Below, one piece after another: positions 16,760-23,855 of a DNA stretch of 53,063 nucleotides. The stretch comes from Paenibacillus sp. MZ04-78.2 (GTDB lineage Bacteria > Bacillota > Bacilli > Paenibacillales > NBRC-103111). Each line of letters opens with the position of its first letter. Within the stretch, counting starts at the first letter, position 1. The stretch covers positions 1 through 53,063 of the forward strand of contig NZ_JANAVJ010000037.1 of the NCBI RefSeq assembly GCF_024213375.1, given 5' to 3'. Under the pieces are notes generated by a model. It was given only the letters and a program-made list of their open reading frames with translations. It searched no databases and was not told where the DNA came from. A program made the translations under genes and the position numbers.

Positions 16760-18007
16760 TTGTCCGGAAAAGCCAAACATACCGCCGCCGTGTCGCTCGG
16801 CGTCATGGCCGCGGGATTCGCGGCGACCATACCGTGGGCGGATCATACGTGGGTTCGCCTGCTGCAAAGCGGATTCGAAGCGGGACTTGTAGGGGGGCTG
16901 GCCGATTGGTTTGCCGTGACCGCCTTGTTCCGCCATCCGCTGGGCATCCCGATCCCGCATACCGCGCTGCTGCCGAATAATCGGCGGCGTGTAACGGAAG
17001 CGCTCATTACAACCGTCGAGCAGGAACTGATCAGCAAAGAAAGCATCCGCAGCAAGCTCGCCGGGCTGAAGATCGTTTCGCGCGGACTGGAAGCGGCCGA
17101 ACAGGTTTTGGAATCCGACAAAACGCAGCAGAGTATCGCCGTATTATGCGAGCGGCTGCTGGACTATATCCCATGGGATCGTATACCCGCGCTGCTGGAG
17201 AAGGAAATCCGGCAGCGCATTGACGCGTTGGAGGCCGCACCGGCTCTCCGCAAAGCGCTGGATCAAGTGTACGAGCATCAGGGGGACGAGAAAGCGCTCG
17301 ATTTTTTGCTGGACTTGGCCGAGCAGCTTGTACTGACGAGAGAAACGCAGCACCGGCTTGGCGCGATGGCTGCGCAGGCGATGCAGGGGCTTCAGACGAA
17401 CGGATTTATGCAGCTTGCGGTTAACGCGTTTCTCGGTTTTTATAACGAAGAAAAGCTTGGGGCGATGATCCAGCAGTTTGTGTGGAACGCCATACGCGAC
17501 ATGAAGCGGCAGGGGAACAAAAACCGGCTGGCGCTGCTGGCCGAGCTGCGAGTTCGGCTGGAGCGCTGGCTGGCCGATCCGGAGACGGAGTATGCGTTAA
17601 ACGCTTGGAAGATCCGGCTGTTGGACAACTTGGATCTCACTGCCCAGACCGAGCGATGGGTGGAGCAGTTGAAGGAGCGGCTGGTGGAAACGGTACGAGA
17701 GCCGGATTTTGCCGAGCGCTATGCGATTCCTTTTCTGAAAGAGCTGCTGCAACGGATTCGGGAAGACGAGCAGGGCGTGGAGAAGCTGGAGCAGTGGGTC
17801 CATGAGCAGCTTGGCCGCTGGGTGGAGGCGAACCATTCCAAAATCGGCGCTTTGATCCGGGAAAATGTGGACCGGTTCGACAATGAGACCCTGATTGCAT
17901 TAATGGAAGATAAAATCGGAAGCGACTTGCAGTGGATTCGGGTCAACGGCGCGCTATGCGGCTTTTTGATCGGACTGGTGCTGGGAACGGTCAAGCTGTT
18001 CGTCTGA
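16760..18007 (+). CDS. DUF445 family membrane protein
   Basis: 415 residues. Hydrophobic N-terminus (GVMAAGFAATIPW) followed by the DUF445 signature GGLADWFAVTALFRHPLGIP, a long helical, charged middle, and a C-terminal membrane helix (GALCGFLIGLVLGTVKLFV). Function of the family is unknown. TTG start at 16760 with AAAGGAG upstream, 21 bp after kdpC. It is placed between kdpC and the KdpD-like gene with no promoter in between, so it is likely co-expressed with the pump. Confidence 0.85.
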   Translation: MSGKAKHTAAVSLGVMAAGFAATIPWADHTWVRLLQSGFEAGLVGGLADWFAVTALFRHPLGIPIPHTALLPNNRRRVTEALITTVEQELISKESIRSKLAGLKIVSRGLEAAEQVLESDKTQQSIAVLCERLLDYIPWDRIPALLEKEIRQRIDALEAAPALRKALDQVYEHQGDEKALDFLLDLAEQLVLTRETQHRLGAMAAQAMQGLQTNGFMQLAVNAFLGFYNEEKLGAMIQQFVWNAIRDMKRQGNKNRLALLAELRVRLERWLADPETEYALNAWKIRLLDNLDLTAQTERWVEQLKERLVETVREPDFAERYAIPFLKELLQRIREDEQGVEKLEQWVHEQLGRWVEANHSKIGALIRENVDRFDNETLIALMEDKIGSDLQWIRVNGALCGFLIGLVLGTVKLFV

Positions 18008-18035
18008 ACGCCGTGGGAAGAGAGGCGATGTCAGG

Positions 18036-20369
18036 ATGGGGACGGAAACGTTCAAGCGAAAAACGCCGGAGGAAATTTTGCGGTCCATCTCCAAGCTTCA
18101 TCAAGGGCGGCTGAAAGTGTATATCGGGCCGGTGAGCGGGTCGGGAAAGACGTATCACATGCTCCGGGAAGGACAGCTGCTGAAGGAACAGGGGATCGAC
18201 GTCGTCATCTGCGCCGTTTCCACAATGCAGCGGCCGGAAACGGTCCGGCAGATCGGCGATTTGGAGCGGGTGTCCAGCATCCACTGGCAAAAAGACGGTA
18301 TAGAAAAGAAGGACTTGAATCTGGAAGCGCTCATCGAGCGCAATCCCGAGGTTGTGCTGGTGGACGGCCTGGCGCACCGCAACCGCGCAGGGGCTCTTTT
18401 TCCGACACGGCTTGAGGATATCCGGTATTTGCTCAGCAAGGGCATCAGCGTCATTACGACGGTCAACGTGTACGAGCTGGAGGGCGCAACGGAGCTGGCT
18501 CAGAAGCTGACCGGCATCGAGGTGCGTGAAAAGGTATCGTCCGATACGCTGGACTTGGCGGATGAAGTCGTGCTGATCGATGCGACGCCGGAGATGATTT
18601 TAAGCCGTGTCGAGGAAGGCAGTGTGAAAGCGCAGAAGGGCGCGGGCATATTCAAGCGGGGCAAACTCGCCGTGCTCCGGGAGCTGGCGCTGCGGCTCGT
18701 GGCGGAGGGCGTCAACGATTCGCTGGAGAAGCACCGCGAAGAGCTCGGGCTGATCGGACCGTCGGGCGCGGCTGAACGCATTCTCGTATCCGCCCAATAT
18801 CACTGGAACGGTTCGATTTATGTGCGGCGGGGCCAACAGATCGCCAAGCGGCTGAACGGCGACCTGCTTGTGGTCGCTTTTGTCCATCCAAAGAAGGAGT
18901 TATCCAAGGAAGAGGCGGCGTTTAAGCGGTCGATGGTCAAGCTGGTGGAGAAGGTTGACGGAGTGTTCGAACAGCTGCCATTTTGCTCGCGTCGTTCTTT
19001 GCCCGGCGTGCTGGTGAATTATGCGCTGACGCATCGTGTAACGCGCATCGTCCTCGGGCACTCCAAGCAGACGTTATGGCAGGAGCTGTGGCAAGGGTCG
19101 ATCGTGCACGACATGCTCAAGCGGACGTGCAGCATCGATATTTTTATTGTGGCGGATCGGGCGGCGCATGAGGGTGAGCGTATTTTGCCGACCAAACAGA
19201 CCAAGCGGAAGAAAGCGTCCGATCTGTACCGGCGGCTCAGCTCGGATGAGGTCGAACAGGAGATCGAGCAGCTGCGCAAAGGTCGGTTCAAGGTGTATAT
19301 CGGCGCGGCTCCAGGTGTCGGCAAGACGTATACGATGCTGCGGGAAGGCAACGATTTGCTGAAAAAGGGGATCGGCGTGCAGATCGGTCTGCTGGAAACG
19401 CATGGCCGCAAGGAGACGCAGGCGCAGATCGGCGAGCTTCAAATGATCGCGCGGCAGGTGATCGATTACCGCGGCACAAAGCTGGAGGAAATGGATACGG
19501 ACGAGATTATCCGGCGCAAGCCCGAAGTCGTGCTGGTCGACGAGCTGGCGCATACGAATGTACCGGGCAGCAAAAACAAGAAGCGCTACGAAGACGTGCT
19601 GGAGCTGTTGTCAGCAGGCATTTCGGTCATCTCGACGGTGAACGTGCAGCATCTGGAAAGCTTGAACGATGCAGTGGAGAAGCTCACCGGAGTTCGTGTC
19701 CGGGAGACGGTACCGGACCATATTTTACGCTTGGCCGACGAAGTTCAACTGATCGACGTCGCGCCGCAGACGCTTCGGCAGCGCATGAGAGAGGGGCGTA
19801 TTTACGCGCTCGACAAGGTGGACCAAGCGCTCGGTCATTTTTTTCGTACGATGAATTTGATTGGGCTGCGGGAGCTGGCTCTCCGCGAAATTGCCGACGA
19901 CGTGGACGAACGGCTGGAATCGTACGAGCGCAAAAGCTCGCTTCGCGGTCCGTGGCGTCGGCAGGAATCGATCTTTGTGTGCGTGGATGTTACTCCGGAG
20001 GCCGAGCGGTTGATCCGGCGCGGTTTTCGCATTGCTCATCGGCTGAAAGCCGTATGGCATGTTGCCTACGTCCAGCTCGGCAGCAGGGCGCAGAGCAGCG
20101 AGCTGGACGCCAGATTAGAGCAGCTCCGCAAGCTGACGGAGCGGCTCGGCGGCGTCTTTCAAGTGCACCGGGCGGAAAATCGGCGGCGTCTGCCGGAAGT
20201 GTTGACTGCCAAGGCGGATGCTTGTCAGGCGACGCAGCTCATTATAGGCCAATCCAGCAAGTCTTCCTGGAAGGAAATGATACAGGGCTCGGTCGTAAAA
20301 AAGCTGCTGCGCCGCTCCCGGCATATGGATGTGCTCGTCGTAGCGGATGCTGAGACGAAACCGGGCTGA
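18036..20369 (+). CDS. Kinase-less protein with two tandem KdpD sensor halves
   Basis: 777 residues. Copy 1: KdpD domain (about 10-215, Walker A GPVSGSGKT at 31-39) and USP-like domain (about 245-365). Copy 2: KdpD domain (about 402-605, GAAPGVGKT near 424-432) and USP-like domain (about 642-770). Copy 2 keeps the canonical LVDELAHTN; copy 1 has LVDGLAHRN, losing the conserved Glu. The four membrane helices, GAF and histidine-kinase domains of full KdpD are absent. In Staphylococcus aureus the USP domain of KdpD binds c-di-AMP; the SxS/FTAxY motif reported for that is not clearly kept here. ATG at 18036, 28 bp after DUF445. Confidence 0.9.
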   Translation: MGTETFKRKTPEEILRSISKLHQGRLKVYIGPVSGSGKTYHMLREGQLLKEQGIDVVICAVSTMQRPETVRQIGDLERVSSIHWQKDGIEKKDLNLEALIERNPEVVLVDGLAHRNRAGALFPTRLEDIRYLLSKGISVITTVNVYELEGATELAQKLTGIEVREKVSSDTLDLADEVVLIDATPEMILSRVEEGSVKAQKGAGIFKRGKLAVLRELALRLVAEGVNDSLEKHREELGLIGPSGAAERILVSAQYHWNGSIYVRRGQQIAKRLNGDLLVVAFVHPKKELSKEEAAFKRSMVKLVEKVDGVFEQLPFCSRRSLPGVLVNYALTHRVTRIVLGHSKQTLWQELWQGSIVHDMLKRTCSIDIFIVADRAAHEGERILPTKQTKRKKASDLYRRLSSDEVEQEIEQLRKGRFKVYIGAAPGVGKTYTMLREGNDLLKKGIGVQIGLLETHGRKETQAQIGELQMIARQVIDYRGTKLEEMDTDEIIRRKPEVVLVDELAHTNVPGSKNKKRYEDVLELLSAGISVISTVNVQHLESLNDAVEKLTGVRVRETVPDHILRLADEVQLIDVAPQTLRQRMREGRIYALDKVDQALGHFFRTMNLIGLRELALREIADDVDERLESYERKSSLRGPWRRQESIFVCVDVTPEAERLIRRGFRIAHRLKAVWHVAYVQLGSRAQSSELDARLEQLRKLTERLGGVFQVHRAENRRRLPEVLTAKADACQATQLIIGQSSKSSWKEMIQGSVVKKLLRRSRHMDVLVVADAETKPG

Positions 20370-20394
20370 CGCACGGAAAGGATCGTATAGAAGG

Positions 20395-21444
20395 ATGAAA
20401 ATTCAAGAGCTGGCCCGGCGGCTGAACGTCTCGACCCGGGCGATTCGATTTTATGAGGAAAAGGGCCTCCTGTCGCCCGCCAAGCATCCGGACAACGGCT
20501 ACCGCCGGTTTACGGAGGAAGATGCTTGGCGGCTGCAGACGATTCTTGCGCTGCGGGAGGCCGGCATTGCCGTAGTCGATATTCGGACCGTGCTGGAGCG
20601 GACGGACCGGGCCGAAACGGACGAGGTCCGGCGATATTTGGAGCTGCAGCGCTCGGCTCTTTACGGGCAGTGGCTGGAGCTTCGGGAGACGCTTGCCCTG
20701 CTGGATGGCATGATCGAGCGAACGGAAGACGAGCCCGAATCGCTTCGGCACCGTTGGCATGCGCTGGCGGAACGGGCTAAGGCAAGCAAAGCGATTCGCG
20801 AATCATGGGCCGATCTCTGGAACTTCGATGCGCTGTCGGAGCAATGGGAGCTTAGCGGCAGTGCCGGACTGGCGCCGCATGTGCCGGCCGAGCCCGCTTA
20901 CTCGCGCATCCTGGCCCAAGCCGCAGAGCGGGTTGCTCCAAAGCCCGGCGAATGGGGACTCGACATCGGAACAGGCACCGGCGGTTTTGCTTCCCGCTTG
21001 CTTGAAAGCGGCGTGCGCATGGTCGGGATCGATCAATCGGCCGAAATGCTGCGCCGCTGCCGCATACAATTGCCGACTCTGGAAACGAGAATCGGCAATT
21101 TGCTGTCCGTTCCATCATTTGACGGACAATTCGATTTCGTCGTGGCCAGCTTTGCGTTCCATCATTTGACGGAAGCGCAACAGCCGCTCGCGTTGGCGGA
21201 GATGGCCCGGGTATTGAAAGCGAAGGGGCGCATCGCCATCGTCGATTGGATGGATGCCCCGGATGACCTGTATGCGGCAAGTGGAACGGCTCCCGGCGAA
21301 GAGCATTATGCCGAATCGCAGCGGTTGATCGCTTGGTTTCAAGCCCATGGATTTCGTGCGGAAGCCGTGAGTTTAGATCAAGCCTCCGTCTGCTTGGTGC
21401 TTGCGGTTCGCGCTCCGTTATGGAACATCCGATCGATTGGTTGA
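20395..21444 (+). CDS. MerR-family regulator fused to a SAM-dependent methyltransferase
   Basis: 349 residues. Residues 1-70 are a MerR winged helix (ELARRLNVSTRAIRFYEEKG, then DNGYRRF), followed by a coiled-coil to about residue 125. The C-terminal part is a class I methyltransferase: GLDIGTGTGGFASRL (SAM loop), GIDQSAEML, FVVASFAFHHL and RIAIVDWMD. The fusion suggests a regulator that senses SAM or a methylation substrate. ATG at 20395, 26 bp after the KdpD-like gene, so it may share the kdp transcript. Confidence 0.88.
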   Translation: MKIQELARRLNVSTRAIRFYEEKGLLSPAKHPDNGYRRFTEEDAWRLQTILALREAGIAVVDIRTVLERTDRAETDEVRRYLELQRSALYGQWLELRETLALLDGMIERTEDEPESLRHRWHALAERAKASKAIRESWADLWNFDALSEQWELSGSAGLAPHVPAEPAYSRILAQAAERVAPKPGEWGLDIGTGTGGFASRLLESGVRMVGIDQSAEMLRRCRIQLPTLETRIGNLLSVPSFDGQFDFVVASFAFHHLTEAQQPLALAEMARVLKAKGRIAIVDWMDAPDDLYAASGTAPGEEHYAESQRLIAWFQAHGFRAEAVSLDQASVCLVLAVRAPLWNIRSIG

Positions 21445-21450
21445 AAAAGC

Positions 21451-21493
21451 AAGGATACCAGTTCGAGACATGATCGAAGTCCTTTTTGTTTTT
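21451..21493 (+). terminator. Probable terminator after the MerR fusion gene
   Basis: Imperfect stem GGA...TTCG with CGAA...TCC, followed by TTTTTGTTTTT. Weak stem but a good T-run. Confidence 0.4.
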
Positions 21494-21514
21494 CGATTTT
21501 TGCATCCGCCTGGC

Positions 21515-21544
21515 TGATTATTTTGGCAAAGCCTTCGCATACTA
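21515..21544 (+). promoter_or_regulatory. Sigma-G-like (forespore) promoter
   Basis: TGATTA (21515-21520), a 17-bp spacer, CATACTA (21538-21544). The -10 matches the sigma-G consensus CATNNTA; the -35 is close to TGAATA. It lies 32 bp before the 45-residue gene. Confidence 0.5.
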
Positions 21545-21575
21545 ACATCATTATGAAGGGAGATGAATCTGAGCG

Positions 21576-21713
21576 ATGGCACAACAGCAACCGGGATCTG
21601 GAGATTCCAAGGAACAAAAGCGGCAGGCAAACGCGAATCAGGCCGGAGCCAATAGTGATGCAGCCGACACGCGGGATAAAAAACTGAACGGCCCGAACCG
21701 TCCGTCAACCTGA
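21576..21713 (+). CDS. Small hydrophilic protein, 45 residues (possible spore protein)
   Basis: Starts MAQQQPGSGDSKEQKRQ and is rich in Gln, Asn, Ala, Asp and Lys with no aromatic residues. It is probably disordered, in the style of minor small acid-soluble spore proteins, though no named family matches. The in-frame TGA just upstream fixes ATG 21576 as the first start; AAGGGAG lies 14 nt before it. The sigma-G-like promoter supports forespore expression. Confidence 0.6.
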   Translation: MAQQQPGSGDSKEQKRQANANQAGANSDAADTRDKKLNGPNRPST

Positions 21714-21738
21714 GCCAGGCTGAAGAGAGGAACAGTTC

Positions 21739-22167
21739 ATGAGCGATAAGGAAAATCGGGATAAAAACGCATCGTATGAGCAGGTCGATACCGGCATTTC
21801 GTATAACGCCAAGAACGATCCGGAGCTAGATCCTTTTGAAATTAATTTTCGTCAGGAATTTCATCAAAACCGGGGTCCGCGCGAAGCGTTCGTGAACGAA
21901 TACGGCGTGCTGGTCGGAGACCATATCTATCAATCGGAGCAATCCCCGCTTGAACAATGGAGCAATGAAACCGATCCGGCCGTGATGTCCGGGGACCAGT
22001 GGGTGCACCCGTACAAAGATGTAGGCTTTCAAACGACGGAAAACCGCGAGCTCTTCGAGCAGGGGATCGTGCCGCAGGGATACCCGTTTATGCACTCGGA
22101 CAAAGATGTGGCCTACAAATCGTATCCGAGCGGCGAGCCCGACGAGAAGGATGCCGATAAAAAATAA
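21739..22167 (+). CDS. DUF3905-like protein, 142 residues
   Basis: Acidic, soluble, rich in Asn, Gln and Tyr. The segment SPLEQWSNETDPAVMSGDQWV, then HPYKDVGFQTTENREL, resembles DUF3905 as I recall it; function unknown. The last 20 residues are charged and repetitive (DEKDADKK). The gene starts 25 bp after the 45-residue gene with GAAGAGAGG upstream, so both likely form one transcript from the sigma-G-like promoter. Confidence 0.7.
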   Translation: MSDKENRDKNASYEQVDTGISYNAKNDPELDPFEINFRQEFHQNRGPREAFVNEYGVLVGDHIYQSEQSPLEQWSNETDPAVMSGDQWVHPYKDVGFQTTENRELFEQGIVPQGYPFMHSDKDVAYKSYPSGEPDEKDADKK

Positions 22168-22180
22168 CGGCGGGAAGTCC

Positions 22181-22205
22181 AAAGCAGGAATGCCTTGCTT
22201 TTGCC
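22181..22205 (+). terminator. Terminator overlapping the next promoter
   Basis: AAAGCAGG pairs with CCTTGCTTT, followed by a short T-run. Its right arm supplies the -35 region of the brx promoter. Confidence 0.55.
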
Positions 22206-22222
22206 CTGTGCCGTTGTATAAT
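22195..22222 (+). promoter_or_regulatory. Promoter of the bacilliredoxin gene
   Basis: TTGCTT (22195-22200), a 16-bp spacer, TATAAT (22217-22222). Confidence 0.6.
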
Positions 22223-22279
22223 GGACATAGAAAACTTTATATACCTTTATGTTCGTTCAAAAAGGAGTGAAAGCTTAAT

Positions 22280-22714
22280 ATGTCCATGTCATTTGAAGCA
22301 TACATGAGAGATATGGTGCAGCCGATGAGAGAAGAGCTGACGCGTATCGGGGTTACCGAGCTTCGCACGCCGGAGGAAGTATCCGAGGCCCTCGACAATA
22401 TGAAAGGGACCGCTCTGATCGTGGTCAATTCCGTGTGCGGCTGTGCCGCCGGCCAATGCCGTCCGGGCGTGGCCAAAGCGCTGCAGCACGAAGTGAAGCC
22501 GGACCACCTTTACACGGTGTTTGCGGGACAAGATAAGGAAGCAACGGCCAAGGCACGTGAATATTTTGCGCCGTATCCGCCGTCCTCGCCATCGATCGCG
22601 CTGATGAAAGACGGCCAATTGGTACACTTCATCCAACGCCATCAAGTAGAAGACCGTTCTGCCGAAATGATCGCCAACGATTTGATCGGCGCCTTCGAAA
22701 CGTACTGCAAATAA
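22280..22714 (+). CDS. Bacilliredoxin, BrxA/BrxB family (YphP/YqiW)
   Basis: 144 residues, typical for this thioredoxin-fold family. The signature VNSVCGCAAGQCRPG contains the CGC active site (about residues 53-55). Bacilliredoxins remove bacillithiol from S-bacillithiolated proteins, which implies that this organism makes bacillithiol. The two paralogues cannot be told apart by eye. The gene stands alone with its own promoter and terminator. Start ATG follows AAAGGAGTG. Confidence 0.93.
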   Translation: MSMSFEAYMRDMVQPMREELTRIGVTELRTPEEVSEALDNMKGTALIVVNSVCGCAAGQCRPGVAKALQHEVKPDHLYTVFAGQDKEATAKAREYFAPYPPSSPSIALMKDGQLVHFIQRHQVEDRSAEMIANDLIGAFETYCK

Positions 22715-22733
22715 GAGCTTGAACTCGCATAAC

Positions 22734-22775
22734 AACTCCTGTCGGCGCTTGAAGCGTCAGACGGGAGTTTTTTTA
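22734..22775 (+). terminator. Intrinsic terminator after the bacilliredoxin gene
   Basis: AACTCCTGTC (22734-22743) pairs with GACGGGAGTT (22760-22769), followed by TTTTTT. Confidence 0.85.
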
Positions 22776-22835
22776 TTTCAGGAAACCGCGCAAGAGGAGA
22801 AGGTTCGTATAATTTTTCCTCCTTCGACCGGATCG

Positions 22836-22844
22836 TGCTATAAT
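22836..22844 (+). promoter_or_regulatory. Extended -10 promoter of nadE
   Basis: TGCTATAAT (22836-22844), an extended -10 box. The -35 region is poor, as usual for this promoter type. Confidence 0.55.
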
Positions 22845-22952
22845 GTAACCAAAATTGACAAGCGGAAAGACCGGACAACCAGAAGTTTACACCAAGCGGC
22901 CGGCCAGCTTTCCGCAAGTCGCGACTACTCGCGTGGAGAGGTGTGGAGAACG

Positions 22953-23762
22953 ATGAGTCTGCAGCAGGACATTATTGCGAAGCTTGGCGTCAAGCCGGCG
23001 ATCGATGTCAATGAGGAGATTCGCAAGCGGGTCGATTTTTTAACACAATACGTGCTCAAAGCAGGTGTCGACGGGCTCCTGATCGCTATCAGCGGCGGGG
23101 TCGACAGCGCCGTGGCGGCGGGTTTGTGCAAGCGGGCTACGGATGAGCTGACAGCCGAAAAGGGAAAGGAATACAAAACGGTCGGCGTATTTCAGCCGTA
23201 CGGGGAGCAGGCGGACATCTCCGACAGCTACGCGACGGCGGAAGCGTTCGATTTGAAATATCGCATCGAAACGAACATCGAGGAAGCGGTCAACGAGATT
23301 GCGCTTGAAGCCGAGTACGGGCTGAAATCGATCGGCGTACACAAGCATTTGAGCCGCGGGGGCAAAGGGAACGTCAAAGCCAGAACGCGGATGGTCGTGC
23401 AGTACGCGCTCGCGTTCGAGCTGAATCTGCTCGTGGTCGGCACGGATCACGCGTCGGAGGCGATTACGGGCTTTTTCACCAAGTATGGCGACGGCGCCGT
23501 CGATGTCACTCCGATGAGCAGTCTGAACAAACGCCAGGTGCGGCAGCTTGCCCGCGAGCTGGGCGTTCCGGCCAGCGTGCTGGATAAAGCGCCTACCGCC
23601 GGTCTTTGGGAAGGGCAGACGGACGAGAACGAGCTCGGCATCACTTACGACGACAACAGCGATTACTTGGAAGGCAAAACGATTTCGCCCGAAGCCCAGG
23701 AGAAGCTGGAAAAGCAGTATTTGAAGACGGAGCACAAGCGGACACCGATTCCCGGCATTTAG
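22953..23762 (+). CDS. nadE: NH3-dependent NAD+ synthetase
   Basis: 269 residues, the length of the ammonia-dependent bacterial form with no glutaminase domain. The ATP pyrophosphatase loop is SGGVDS at residues 47-52. Also visible are LVVGTDHASEAITGFFTKYG and KAPTAGLWEGQTDE. It converts nicotinic acid adenine dinucleotide to NAD+. The ATG at 22953 follows GGAGAGGTGTGGAGAA. An in-frame upstream extension into the preceding terminator is not credible. Confidence 0.96.
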   Translation: MSLQQDIIAKLGVKPAIDVNEEIRKRVDFLTQYVLKAGVDGLLIAISGGVDSAVAAGLCKRATDELTAEKGKEYKTVGVFQPYGEQADISDSYATAEAFDLKYRIETNIEEAVNEIALEAEYGLKSIGVHKHLSRGGKGNVKARTRMVVQYALAFELNLLVVGTDHASEAITGFFTKYGDGAVDVTPMSSLNKRQVRQLARELGVPASVLDKAPTAGLWEGQTDENELGITYDDNSDYLEGKTISPEAQEKLEKQYLKTEHKRTPIPGI

Positions 23763-23784
23763 CCGTCGTTGGTACACCCATCAC

Positions 23785-23826
23785 GAAAAAAAGCATGCTT
23801 GCCCTGAACGGGTAGCATGCTTTTTT
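23785..23826. terminator. Bidirectional terminator between nadE and thrS
   Basis: AAAAAAGCATGCT pairs with AGCATGCTTTTTT, symmetric for both converging genes. Confidence 0.9.
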
Positions 23827-23855
23827 ACGCCTCCGGGAGACGGATCGTTCTGAAG

